From contig JAFSVK010000003.1 of NCBI GenBank assembly GCA_017444985.1, forward strand, positions 1 through 64,000: DNA of 64,000 bases. The letters run 5' to 3'. The stretch comes from Bacillota bacterium. GTDB lineage: Bacteria; Bacillota; Clostridia; Lachnospirales; CAG-274. The first letter of the stretch is position 1, and each line of letters begins with the position of its first letter. This document shows positions 17,322 to 26,627 of the stretch, in pieces. Below the pieces are notes generated by a model. It did no database searches. It saw only the letters and a list, made by a program, of their open reading frames with translations, and had not been told where the DNA came from. The translations under genes were made by a program, and so were the position numbers.

Positions 17322-18368
17322 ATGGGAGAAAAAGCAGAAGAAATTGCAACCACCTATGAAACGGAAGAAGAGCAAGCCTCCGAGGTCGTTACAAATGAGG
17401 AAGGTCAGATTGTTACACAAACCTCCGTAGACCCTGTGGATAATATTATAAACACCTCTGTTACCGTGGGTATACTTGCTGTTGCTTTGATAATATTTTT
17501 TGCACTGAAAGCAAAATCCGCAAAAAAATATGAGGAGTATATAGCACCTCTTTCCGAAAAAGAGCACAAGCTCAAAAATTATATTCCCATAGGTCTCTAC
17601 ATAGACAATGAGTTGAATATATTATCAAAACTGCCCATAACTTTAGCTCAAATAATAGGCAAGAGACAAAATGATGTCAGAATGATGATAATAGAACTTA
17701 ATGATGCCAAGTATGCAGACTATTATTTCAGCATATTTCAAGCAGAAAAAAAAGTTATATCCTTACTTGTAATCATAGCGGGGGGAATACTTGGCACTCT
17801 CCTGTGCCTTCAAAACGACACATCCACAGGTATGGGAGTGGCAATATTCGGAATAATATTTGGGATATTCTCCGCATTTATAATGGATTCTTCTCTAAAA
17901 GGTAAAATAGATGACAGGCACACCCTTTTAAGAATGGAATTCCCCGATTTTGTAAACCAATTGGTGTTGCTTATAAATGCGGGGCTCACCGTAAGCAGAG
18001 CTTGGGAAAAGATAGTAAATGACAATAAAAAGGTTTCCCCTCTATATGATGAACTTAAAATATCTCTTATAAGTATGCAAAACGGCACCCCCGAGGCCTA
18101 TGCCATAGAAGCCTTCGGCAGAAGATGCAAAATAAAGGAAATTATGAAATTTACATCGGTACTTATATCCAACCTAAAAAAAGGTGGCGCGGAAATGGTA
18201 CCTGTACTTATACAACAATCAAATGAATGTTGGGAAATGAGAAAAGGTGCGGCAAGAGATATGGGATCAAAGGCCGGAGTAAAGATGATGTTGCCTATGA
18301 TAATGCTACTTGCGGCGATATTGTTGGTAGTAGGCTTCCCTGCCCTAATGTCATTTTCCGCAGCGTAA
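17322..18368 (+). CDS. tadC: TadC-like pilus inner-membrane platform protein
   Basis: 348 residues. An extracytoplasmic acidic N-terminus (about 1-42) is followed by a membrane segment (about 43-65), two helices near 145-190, a T2SSF domain with LLINAGLTVSRAWEKI (about 215-230) and LKKGGAEMVPVL (about 287-298), and a final helix (about 320-345). It is the partner of TadB in the pilus platform. GGGGTG lies upstream of the ATG. The small pilin genes follow at once. Confidence 0.88.
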   Translation: MGEKAEEIATTYETEEEQASEVVTNEEGQIVTQTSVDPVDNIINTSVTVGILAVALIIFFALKAKSAKKYEEYIAPLSEKEHKLKNYIPIGLYIDNELNILSKLPITLAQIIGKRQNDVRMMIIELNDAKYADYYFSIFQAEKKVISLLVIIAGGILGTLLCLQNDTSTGMGVAIFGIIFGIFSAFIMDSSLKGKIDDRHTLLRMEFPDFVNQLVLLINAGLTVSRAWEKIVNDNKKVSPLYDELKISLISMQNGTPEAYAIEAFGRRCKIKEIMKFTSVLISNLKKGGAEMVPVLIQQSNECWEMRKGAARDMGSKAGVKMMLPMIMLLAAILLVVGFPALMSFSAA

Positions 18369-18381
18369 GGAGGGGGTTGAT

Positions 18382-18528
18382 TTGTTAGTTTTTTTTACGA
18401 ATGAAGAGGGTGCGGCAAGTATTGAAATTGCTATCATAACCGTTACCTTGGTTACACTTGCTATTTTATTCAGAAAGCAACTGCTTAGTTTGGCAAAAGC
18501 CGTTGCAAATAAAATATTGGGTGATTAG
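18382..18528 (+). CDS. Flp-type mini-pilin 1
   Basis: 48 residues from TTG 18382 after AAGGAGGGGG, with a stop at 18526-18528. The sequence contains NEEGAASIEIAIITVTLV, a class III prepilin motif: cleavage is expected after the Gly, leaving the conserved Glu at mature position 5, ahead of a hydrophobic helix and FRKQLLSL. It is the first of three tandem paralogues. Together they are probably the major pilin subunits of the Tad machine. Confidence 0.82.
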   Translation: MLVFFTNEEGAASIEIAIITVTLVTLAILFRKQLLSLAKAVANKILGD

Positions 18529-18545
18529 AAAGGAGAGTATAAATT

Positions 18546-18713
18546 GTGGTAAGAGAATTTATAAATGATGAAAATGGTCTTGCTACAATAGAAGTGGCAA
18601 TATTAACTGCAATACTTGTAGCATTGGCAATATTATTCAGAAAGCAATTATCCGGTTTGTGGAATAAAACAGCCGATGAAATGCAAAATATGGAAGACAA
18701 AATAGGAAAATAA
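18546..18713 (+). CDS. Flp-type mini-pilin 2
   Basis: 55 residues from GTG 18546 after AAAGGAGAG, with a stop at 18711-18713. DENGLATIEVAILTAILV is the prepilin motif (Gly, then Glu at +5), followed by ALAILFRKQLSGLW and a short charged tail. It is clearly paralogous to the pilins on either side and lies 17 bases after mini-pilin 1. Confidence 0.82.
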   Translation: MVREFINDENGLATIEVAILTAILVALAILFRKQLSGLWNKTADEMQNMEDKIGK

Positions 18714-18732
18714 AGAAACGGAGGAATAAAGA

Positions 18733-18945
18733 ATGTTTAAAAGTTTTATATACGAAGAAGATGGTATGGGAACAATTGAAATAGCTATACTGATAGCAGT
18801 TTTAGTAGCATTGGCTATTGTTTTCAGGAAACAATTAGCAAGTTTATGGAATTCAATCTCTGGGAAAAATGAGCAAGTAGTTAACAATGCATATCAGGGC
18901 GATGACACATTGGGAAAAGAGATGCAAGGTGGTTCAGGAACATAA
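18733..18945 (+). CDS. Flp-type mini-pilin 3
   Basis: 70 residues from ATG 18733 after GGAGGAA. EEDGMGTIEIAILIAVLV is the prepilin motif with the Glu at +5 after the Gly, followed by VFRKQLASLWNSISG and a polar 25-residue tail not present in the other two. It may be the major or the exposed subunit. A strong hairpin follows its stop. Confidence 0.85.
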   Translation: MFKSFIYEEDGMGTIEIAILIAVLVALAIVFRKQLASLWNSISGKNEQVVNNAYQGDDTLGKEMQGGSGT

Positions 18946-18965
18946 TAAACCACTAATTCAGATAT

Positions 18966-18992
18966 TACCGGGGCTGATATTCAGCCCCGGTA
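18966..18992 (+). other. Strong intercistronic hairpin after the pilin genes
   Basis: TACCGGGGCTGA (18966-18977) pairs perfectly with TCAGCCCCGGTA (18981-18992) around a 3-base loop. No T-run follows, so it is more likely an RNA stabilising or processing element, or a weak terminator, that allows more pilin than downstream TadE/G product. Confidence 0.7.
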
Positions 18993-19009
18993 TAAAGAGG
19001 GTAAGAGCT

Positions 19010-19645
19010 ATGAACAAAAATATTATAATAAAAAAAGAACAAGCATCCTACTCTCTTGAAACAGCTATAGTAATGATAGTCGTCTTTACTGTAGTTATTT
19101 TTTTAACATTTATGACCTATGTAATGTATGAACAGGTAAGGCTAAATGCCATAGCCCAGGATACCGCAGAAAGAGGCGGTATGATATACGCCGTTAAGGA
19201 TAAAGAAATGTACACAGGACGAATAGGTAGCGAAGAATTTAACGCTCAAAATCCCTACTGGAGAATATACGATGCCAACGGAAAAGACAGAATAGATAAA
19301 ATAAGGACTTATGCCATAGAAAAGCTAAATAAGTATAAAATAGAAAAAGAAGAATATTCTTCAAGTGCCGTTAGTGTAAAGCCCATAAATTATTTTGTAT
19401 ATAAGAGAATAATTGTTGATATTAATGTTGAATACAACGTTCCCTTCGGAGGGATCTTAAATATATTTATGAAAAGCAAATACCCCATACATGCCCACGC
19501 AGAGGCAAATGTAAGCGAGCCCGCGGAATTTGTGCGAACGATTGATCTTGGCAGGGATATTATAGATGCTTTTTTGGGTGCTGAAAAAGTTGAAAAATAC
19601 AGAGGTGCCATACAAAAGGCTTTAAATTGGATAAACAAACAATAG
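19010..19645 (+). CDS. TadE-like minor pseudopilin
   Basis: 211 residues from ATG 19010, preceded by AGAGGG. EQASYSLETAIVMIVVFTVV (about 9-28) is a TadE-type N-terminus: a conserved Glu followed by a long hydrophobic helix. The rest is an exterior domain of about 175 residues. TadE-like proteins are minor pilins or pilus-associated proteins. It lies between the mini-pilins and the large TadG-like gene, 11 bases before the latter. Confidence 0.75.
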   Translation: MNKNIIIKKEQASYSLETAIVMIVVFTVVIFLTFMTYVMYEQVRLNAIAQDTAERGGMIYAVKDKEMYTGRIGSEEFNAQNPYWRIYDANGKDRIDKIRTYAIEKLNKYKIEKEEYSSSAVSVKPINYFVYKRIIVDINVEYNVPFGGILNIFMKSKYPIHAHAEANVSEPAEFVRTIDLGRDIIDAFLGAEKVEKYRGAIQKALNWINKQ

Positions 19646-19656
19646 AGGTGTAGCCT

Positions 19657-22600
19657 ATGCAAACACTGCCCAATATTTTTAAAAACAAAAAAATAAGAGC
19701 TTCCGTATCTTTGTTTATGGCTATAATAATGCTCTCTATGTTTGTGCTAAGTGCCGTCATAAATGATGCTGCAAGGAAAAGGGCCGCAAGAGCCATAATA
19801 CAGTCTGCGGCAGACAGTGCCGCTCTGTCGGTACTTGCTAAATATGATATAGACTTAAAAAACAGATATGGTCTTTTTGCCTTGAGCGATACCGACAAAG
19901 ATGCAGTACTAAAGGACTTTACAAACTTTTTCCTTGAAAACTTGGCAAGTGAGTACCCCATAAGCGGAGATTTTAGAAAATCTATTGAAAATCTTATGAG
20001 CTCTGTGGGTAAAAATGTATCAAAAGGTTCCCCTTTTGACTTGTATGATTTTCAATTGGAGTACGGCGACGGCAAAACCGCTCTCAACTTGGCATATTCC
20101 ATTGTTGAGCCGGGAGTTTTGGAAACTCAAATGGCAGAGTTTACAAAATACAGAGGTTTTATAGCTGCCGCCGATACCATAGATCTGTCGGATCTAAACA
20201 AAAAGGCTGCAGACAGTATGAAAATACTGGATAAAATGGATGAGACCGTAGATACGACCTCATCCACAGAGGGTGCAGGATACAAGGATGCCGTTCAAGA
20301 GGCTACAAAAGCATACTACCTGCTTTCAAACAAAATATTGGGTTTGGGAGCTGCCATGAAAACCGTAAACGAAAATATAGATTTTGTAAACGGTAAAGTA
20401 AACTCTCTCTCCTCGGAAGCAGACGGTATAAAAGCCGAACTTGAGGAATATGACAGACTTTTAGGTGTCGCAAATGAAAAACGTCAAATTGCAGATAGTG
20501 CCTACACCGCCTACTCCGAGGCAGATACCAAAGCAAGAACTGCTCAAACCGCATACGAAAACGCTGAACAGCTTGCCACTACCGTAGATTTTTACAAAAA
20601 TATCAGAGATAACGCAGGCGGTCTCACCCTATTATTTAATTATCAAGAGGCTGAAGATCATTTTACCTCCGATTCCACCCTTGCCCGGGTATGGAGAACC
20701 GAGAAAGATTATTATCAAAATCTGTCTTACATAGGAACAAACTTTACATTAGATGAGTATTTTAAATTAAGAACGGGAAGCCTGAGTAAAACCGGAAGTC
20801 CCATAGAAAAGGCTGAGGGGAATTATTCAAACGATGTAGGCACCTTCTACATTAAGGTAAAATCTTATTTAAACCAAAATATAGATAAGTATAACAGCCA
20901 AGCTGAAAACGGCAACGCTGAAAAAGCCGCAAGCAATGCAAAAGCTGATTACGAGTACCTAAACGGCAAAGCACAGACGCTGTCCGATGACTACCAGCAA
21001 AAAAAGCGTGAATCAGACGATGCGAATGACGCTTTGGAGGAACAGCGTAAAAAACTCAATAGACTCGTAGGTAGATGGAACCGCACGGTAAACAGCATTT
21101 ATAACAGCGGACCGTTCGCATCTCCGTCTTTAAAAGACAAACTTAACGAAACAGACAATATACTTGCAAACGAAAAATTAAGATACGACAAAGATAACAA
21201 ATACCACACCGATAATACTATATTCCCTTGGGAAGATCCTGTATTTAACAATGTGGGAGTAGGCGGTGCCGTTGACGAGATAAAAAGCAGTTTGACAGAT
21301 GCTCAGACTAAGCTCAAAAGCGCGCAGGAAACTACCAGAGCCTATATCCAAACCATAAGAAAAAGATACTCTTCCGAATCCGCTGAAGAAAAGGCTATGG
21401 ATGAAGCACTTTTTAGCGATGCACATCTTGCATTGGGCGAAGATACGAAGGATCTGCAGGATGAAGCAATAGCTACAGGAGGAGAACTCAAGAAAATAGA
21501 GGATGACACATCAAACCTTTCTCCGTCTCTATTGAACTATCTTGACGGCACAAAGACATACGCCGAAAATGCGGATTCCAAAATAAGAACCGTCAAAGCG
21601 GGTTTCGAGGAGCTTATATCCCAAAGTCAAAGCTCTCCCGAGGATGCCTATTCCTACCTAAAGTCACAAATACAGCGTGTTAAAAATTACTACGGTGGAC
21701 AAAACGGCACGACCGTAGTTTCCTCCAACAATGAGGCAGTAAGTGCAAAAAACACTTATATAAACACCTACAACAAAAACGGCAACATATACAAGTACTA
21801 CACTTATGTTCCCTTTAAGCCCAAAAAGAAAAACGGCTCCGAGTATTCGGAAAGTTCGGGAGCGGGATTATTTTCTCTGTTTAAAGATTTTAACAGCAAT
21901 GACTTTAAGCCCATTGCGGATCCCAGGGACAAAGAGTACGGAACAGGGGCTTTCCCCGACAGAGCGCCGGAGCATGAAAAGCCCGGAGAATTGCCCAGTA
22001 GAGTATATAAAAACTACAACACCTACGACGAATTTAAAGCCGACGATGAGGCGTATATTGCCGAGCAAAGAAGACTTGGCAAACTTCCCGACGCTTCTGT
22101 ACCATCAAGCGAAAATGGTGAACCCGAGGGATTTTCAGCCCTTGATAACATAGAAATAGGCAACGATGCAAAAAGCCAAAGTGACGGCTTCAATCTTCTT
22201 ACAAGGCTTATGAACAGCGTGCAATCCGCCACTACCACCGCCTCTAAGGCTCTTTTGGTGGATTACTACGATATGAGTATGTTTAAGTCAAGGCTTACTC
22301 ATACTCCCGAAGATTGGGAAGAAATTTACACCGAAAAAGGCGTTGATTTTAGTTCTCTAAAAACGGCTGACTATTACGCCAAACGAGCCGATGCCGATGA
22401 GAGCGAAAAAAATCTGTTTTTCAGACAGAAAACAGACGAGATAACATACTACGATTCGGAAATAGAGTATATTTTGGGAAATAGCCTTTCTCAAAGAAGC
22501 AACGAGAAGTCGATATATCTTAAAATATTCGGTATAAGGCTTGTAAACAATCTTATTGCTATTTACCAGGACCCGGATCTCAGAAATTTGGCTCTCTATG

Positions 22601-23115
22601 CCTCAAGTTTTGCAGGACCCTTTGCCCCTGTGGTACAGATAGCTATTATAGCAGTTCTTGCTGTTATAGAAACATATATAGATATGTGTTTTCTTATAGA
22701 TTACGGCTATAAAATACCCTTCTGGAAAACAAAGGATAATCTTATATTAAGCCTAAGTAATCTTGAAGATAAACTGTCAAGCGGAGAAATAGAAAAAGGC
22801 GGTATAAAAGCTCTTATAAACAAACCAAATTTGGGAAACAGCAAATTTTTAGTAACCTATGAAACATATCTATGGTTTTTTATGCTCATACGAGATCGAG
22901 AACAAAAAATAGTAAGGGCTGCCGACCTTATGCAGATGAATATAAGGCAGGCGGGAAATGAAAGTTACAAGCTTGCCGATCACTATACTTATATAAGGTG
23001 TAAGGCTGTAGCTTCCTTCAAACCAACATTTATGGGGCTTGGCTTTATCCCAGGAGATTTTTCCGACTATAAGGGAAGACCTTTTGTTACAAGTATAAAT
23101 TATCAAGGCTACTGA
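19657..23115 (+). CDS. Large TadG-like (DUF5702-type) pilus-associated protein
   Basis: 1152 residues. It starts with a basic stretch and a membrane helix (about 14-33, VSLFMAIIMLSMFVLSAVIN), then ARKRAARAIIQSAADSAALS, as in TadG and DUF5702 proteins. The extracytoplasmic middle is rich in coiled-coil heptads (about 220-530 and 540-680). A second hydrophobic stretch lies near 990-1015. It is far larger than a proteobacterial TadG. It may act as an adhesive tip or an envelope-spanning scaffold; which one cannot be told from sequence. It sits between two TadE-like genes. Confidence 0.65.
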   Translation: MQTLPNIFKNKKIRASVSLFMAIIMLSMFVLSAVINDAARKRAARAIIQSAADSAALSVLAKYDIDLKNRYGLFALSDTDKDAVLKDFTNFFLENLASEYPISGDFRKSIENLMSSVGKNVSKGSPFDLYDFQLEYGDGKTALNLAYSIVEPGVLETQMAEFTKYRGFIAAADTIDLSDLNKKAADSMKILDKMDETVDTTSSTEGAGYKDAVQEATKAYYLLSNKILGLGAAMKTVNENIDFVNGKVNSLSSEADGIKAELEEYDRLLGVANEKRQIADSAYTAYSEADTKARTAQTAYENAEQLATTVDFYKNIRDNAGGLTLLFNYQEAEDHFTSDSTLARVWRTEKDYYQNLSYIGTNFTLDEYFKLRTGSLSKTGSPIEKAEGNYSNDVGTFYIKVKSYLNQNIDKYNSQAENGNAEKAASNAKADYEYLNGKAQTLSDDYQQKKRESDDANDALEEQRKKLNRLVGRWNRTVNSIYNSGPFASPSLKDKLNETDNILANEKLRYDKDNKYHTDNTIFPWEDPVFNNVGVGGAVDEIKSSLTDAQTKLKSAQETTRAYIQTIRKRYSSESAEEKAMDEALFSDAHLALGEDTKDLQDEAIATGGELKKIEDDTSNLSPSLLNYLDGTKTYAENADSKIRTVKAGFEELISQSQSSPEDAYSYLKSQIQRVKNYYGGQNGTTVVSSNNEAVSAKNTYINTYNKNGNIYKYYTYVPFKPKKKNGSEYSESSGAGLFSLFKDFNSNDFKPIADPRDKEYGTGAFPDRAPEHEKPGELPSRVYKNYNTYDEFKADDEAYIAEQRRLGKLPDASVPSSENGEPEGFSALDNIEIGNDAKSQSDGFNLLTRLMNSVQSATTTASKALLVDYYDMSMFKSRLTHTPEDWEEIYTEKGVDFSSLKTADYYAKRADADESEKNLFFRQKTDEITYYDSEIEYILGNSLSQRSNEKSIYLKIFGIRLVNNLIAIYQDPDLRNLALYASSFAGPFAPVVQIAIIAVLAVIETYIDMCFLIDYGYKIPFWKTKDNLILSLSNLEDKLSSGEIEKGGIKALINKPNLGNSKFLVTYETYLWFFMLIRDREQKIVRAADLMQMNIRQAGNESYKLADHYTYIRCKAVASFKPTFMGLGFIPGDFSDYKGRPFVTSINYQGY

Positions 23116-23135
23116 TTAAAAAGGAAGGTGGATAT

Positions 23136-24581
23136 ATGAAAAGAGCATCTGTAAGCATAGAAGCCGCAATTTCACTTGTGGTTTTAATGTCGGTGATGAT
23201 AACTCTCAATACCTTTATAAGAGTAACATATATCCATTCTGTAGTACAGCATGCCCTGGTACAGGTAGGTAATGAAATGGCTACCTACGACTACGTTATG
23301 TCCCTGTTAGGCTTTAGTGCTGTAAACAGGGCAGCTGCCACAAAAGCCCACGACATGTCACAGCAGAGTACAGATTTAAACAATGCCTCTGCCGAAAAAA
23401 TAGTTCAGGCAAAGGATGTAGGGGAAAAGCTCAACCAATTCAGCTCTGTTATAGATGACTTAAGCGGAGGAAATACAGAGGCCGCAAACTCCATAGTATC
23501 AAGCACAAACGATCTTCAAGAAAGTGCGGAAACATTTACGGATTTTAGCAGTTTAAAGGAAGCTCTTTACAACGGCACGGACAAAAACGGCAACAAGACC
23601 ATAAATATCAAGACACTACTGAAAAGTTATGTGGCAGGTTTTGCCGGAGAGGGTATGAGTGTAGCTAAAACCTCAGCTTTAAATTTACTTACTGAAGCCA
23701 TATTTTCGGGGTATATAGACGATAATATTTTAAATAAAAATATTGTTTATGCCAATAGTTCTCCCGGAGACGATAATGATGCCTTCATCGCAGGTCTTGA
23801 CTTTAGCCAAAGCAAATATTTTGAATATCCCAATGTCGACTGCATAGAACTGTGTTGCTCCTATATGATAAAAGTCCCCTCCCCAATCCCCATTATAGAA
23901 TATGTGCCCATGGTAAACACCGTGCGAGTAAGAGCATGGCAAGACAAATGGAATGAGGTAGAGGAGGAGTTAAGAACAAGTGTTTGGGTAGCAGATAGAG
24001 ATGATAAAGAAAAAAACATAGACGAAACATATAAAGTCTTTAGAGACAGCTATTGTCCCGAAGGTATAGACTCTTCAAAAAATACTACTCTGACATATTT
24101 CGATAAGTCTACCGGAGTAGCTTATGCAGGTAATAGCTATAATCTCATCTATAGTTATAAAGAAGATAAAACTCGCTCTATGTTAAGTAAAAAGCTAAAC
24201 TCCGTTTTAAATTATAAAAGTAGCGAAATACAGTGTATTGAAAGCGGAAATATAACAAATGAAACGGTATCACCCTCAGACATAAAAAAAGCTGTGGTAT
24301 ATGTTTTTGTACCCGATGTAACAGCTGTAGATGCCACAGAGGACGGAAGAAAGCTGACCGAACTTAAAAATAAGCTTGCTAAAGGAGAATCTAAAGAAAA
24401 CACGGAAGACATTAAAAACGAAATCAAAGAATTAGAGCAAAAGGTAGATGCAGAAAAGAAAAGTTTAAAAGAAAAAATAGAACAAGTTAAAAAGGACCTG
24501 CCCGAGATCGAAGAAGATTTCAATGACGGTTCGGATTTTAAAATAGAAATAGTATTAAAGGTAGTGGACAGTCCCGCCTAA
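23136..24581 (+). CDS. TadE/TadG-like pseudopilin with extended exterior domain
   Basis: 481 residues, with GGAAGG before ATG 23136. MKRASVSIEAAISLVVLM is a pseudopilin-like start with Glu followed by a hydrophobic helix (about 9-33). The exterior part has polar helices (about 60-140) and ends in a Lys/Glu-rich coiled coil (about 400-460). It probably belongs to the minor pilin complex with the proteins encoded at 19010 and 19657. No enzyme motif is visible. Confidence 0.65.
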   Translation: MKRASVSIEAAISLVVLMSVMITLNTFIRVTYIHSVVQHALVQVGNEMATYDYVMSLLGFSAVNRAAATKAHDMSQQSTDLNNASAEKIVQAKDVGEKLNQFSSVIDDLSGGNTEAANSIVSSTNDLQESAETFTDFSSLKEALYNGTDKNGNKTINIKTLLKSYVAGFAGEGMSVAKTSALNLLTEAIFSGYIDDNILNKNIVYANSSPGDDNDAFIAGLDFSQSKYFEYPNVDCIELCCSYMIKVPSPIPIIEYVPMVNTVRVRAWQDKWNEVEEELRTSVWVADRDDKEKNIDETYKVFRDSYCPEGIDSSKNTTLTYFDKSTGVAYAGNSYNLIYSYKEDKTRSMLSKKLNSVLNYKSSEIQCIESGNITNETVSPSDIKKAVVYVFVPDVTAVDATEDGRKLTELKNKLAKGESKENTEDIKNEIKELEQKVDAEKKSLKEKIEQVKKDLPEIEEDFNDGSDFKIEIVLKVVDSPA

Positions 24582-24593
24582 ACAGGAGCGTTT

Positions 24594-25121
24594 ATGTCTA
24601 AAAAGATTTTTTGCCTACTTCTCGGTACAGCGATATTAACAGGTGTTGTATGTATATTGAATTACGGTATATCCTTTAGGCTTTTGGAATATATTTTTGT
24701 AACCGTTTTTACATTTTTATTTTCCATAGAAGATATAAAAGAAAAGAAAGTAAAAACATTAGCATTACTTGCTATGCTGTTGATCGGAGTCGTTACCGAG
24801 GTTTTCACATTTAATGCATACGCATATATATCCTCCTTTGCAGGTGGCATACTTTCTTTTTTGATAATGCTTGTTATGTACTTTGTAACAATGAGAAAGC
24901 TTGGCATGGGAGATGTATATTTGGTTGGGATAATAGGATTTTACCTCGGTTTTACAGACACCATGCAGCTTGTTTTCGTAACACTTTTTTTAACGGTCAT
25001 ATACGGAATTATAGCTGTGCTTGCAAAGAAAAGCACTATGAAAACACAACTTCCCATGATTCCTTTCATGCTGGTAGCACTGTTCTTAAACAACACTATG
25101 ATACTTATGTCAAGGAGATAA
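24594..25121 (+). CDS. Type IV prepilin peptidase (A24), TadV-like, copy 1
   Basis: 175 residues with about six membrane helices. The two catalytic aspartates of A24 peptidases are visible in FSIEDIKEKKV (about 41-51) and in the GxGD motif KLGMGDVYL (about 99-107). It would cleave the mini-pilins after Gly. It has no N-terminal methylase domain, as in TadV/CpaA. It is preceded by AGGAG and followed by the FHA gene 3 bases later. Confidence 0.85.
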   Translation: MSKKIFCLLLGTAILTGVVCILNYGISFRLLEYIFVTVFTFLFSIEDIKEKKVKTLALLAMLLIGVVTEVFTFNAYAYISSFAGGILSFLIMLVMYFVTMRKLGMGDVYLVGIIGFYLGFTDTMQLVFVTLFLTVIYGIIAVLAKKSTMKTQLPMIPFMLVALFLNNTMILMSRR

Positions 25122-25124
25122 AAT

Positions 25125-26627
25125 ATGGAAAATATTGAATTTAAGTTTGATAAAAATTATCTGGTAGCTGAGCTACATGATGTGCAACTTATAAATTACA
25201 GTATGGAAATGCTTTTACACGCACATATAAATTATTTATGTAGCGTAAACAGACAAAGTATCAATAATAAGTTGTATCTTTATTATGATGTATCAAACAG
25301 AACATCCTTGGATAAAATGACAGCTTACAGGAAGATGTCTCAGCAGGATTTTACAATGTTTGTTACCGATTGCTTAAATGCAATAAAAGAGGTAGAGGCA
25401 TACCAGCTTGAACCCGCTTCTATTGTAGTGGACAGCAAGTATATTTTTGTTCACCCCTCCGACTATAAGCCAAATTTTATATACTTGCCAATAGCAAGAG
25501 AGAATGATGGCGTTAAAGACATGGTAAATTTTTTGAAAAATATGCTTGTTTCAAATATGGTGGAAATAAGCGATGCAAATGCCATGCAGATTATAATAGG
25601 TGCACTTAACTTAGATAAGAGCATAGATGAAATGCTAAAAGAAGTTAAAAACATAAACGATCCGGGGCAAAATGTTGTACGACAGCAAAGTCCTACTCCA
25701 AGCATACCTCAACCTAAAAAAGAGCAGTTTGCGGGACAACCTGATCCCGTTGTGCAGCCTCACGCAGAAACGCCAAGGAGTGCAGCACCTAAGGCACCAC
25801 CCGTACAGCCTGTAAACACACCTGTACAACCTGTAAGTAGCCCTATTCAACCCCAGCCCTATGTTGCTACGACCCAACAAAATACCACTTCGACACCAAA
25901 GGTCCCCGGCAACGCAAAAGTCTACGGTATAATGGCTGCGGTAGCTGTTGTTATAGCCGGAGTATTCGGGGCTATGTACTTTGGAGGTACATTTAAAGAC
26001 GACAAGGGCAATAACGATCCTGCAGTACTTGTGGCAGTCCCCGTAATGATATTGGCGGCAGACTACTTTATTTACAAGAAATTTAAAAACACACCTTCGA
26101 ATGTACCTGTAGCCCAAGTTAAAACTAACACCACAAATAATAATATCAATAATAATTTTAAAAGCAATAATAACAACGCAGTACCCACTCCAAAAATCCC
26201 CCAATCCGCCCCTCGTTCGGAGATAACACCTCAAAAGGTACCCGTAGTTCAAACACCGCCTCCTATATTAACACCAAACAAGGTGCAAATAAATGAGGGC
26301 TCGGAAAAAACGGAAATTTTTGAAGATGCGGCACCTTCTCCGATTCTTGTAGATTCTAGAGGAAACAGAATAGAATTAAAATCTCAAATCACAAGAATAG
26401 GCAGATTGCAAGCACAGGTAGATATATATTTATCCAATCCCAAAGTCAGCAGAATACATGCGGATATAATATTAAGAGACGGCAAAGTCTTTGTTATGGA
26501 TCTGGGTTCTTCACGAGGCACATACATAAACGGCAGTCCCGAGAGAATATCAAACAATACAGAGGTAGAACTGCAAAATAACGATACGGTGGCATTTGCA
26601 AATGAAGTATATAGAGTTTATTGCTGA
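25125..26627 (+). CDS. FHA-domain membrane protein with DUF6382-like N-terminus
   Basis: 500 residues. The N-terminal domain (about 1-175) resembles DUF6382. It is followed by a Pro/Gln-rich linker, two hydrophobic segments (about 265-287 and 302-318), an Asn/Pro-rich linker and a C-terminal FHA domain (about 410-500). FHA residues are seen in ITRIGR, VSRIHADI and DLGSSRGTYING. FHA domains bind phosphothreonine, so it is a likely target or reader of the kinase encoded at 28084. It sits between two prepilin peptidase genes. Confidence 0.8.
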   Translation: MENIEFKFDKNYLVAELHDVQLINYSMEMLLHAHINYLCSVNRQSINNKLYLYYDVSNRTSLDKMTAYRKMSQQDFTMFVTDCLNAIKEVEAYQLEPASIVVDSKYIFVHPSDYKPNFIYLPIARENDGVKDMVNFLKNMLVSNMVEISDANAMQIIIGALNLDKSIDEMLKEVKNINDPGQNVVRQQSPTPSIPQPKKEQFAGQPDPVVQPHAETPRSAAPKAPPVQPVNTPVQPVSSPIQPQPYVATTQQNTTSTPKVPGNAKVYGIMAAVAVVIAGVFGAMYFGGTFKDDKGNNDPAVLVAVPVMILAADYFIYKKFKNTPSNVPVAQVKTNTTNNNINNNFKSNNNNAVPTPKIPQSAPRSEITPQKVPVVQTPPPILTPNKVQINEGSEKTEIFEDAAPSPILVDSRGNRIELKSQITRIGRLQAQVDIYLSNPKVSRIHADIILRDGKVFVMDLGSSRGTYINGSPERISNNTEVELQNNDTVAFANEVYRVYC

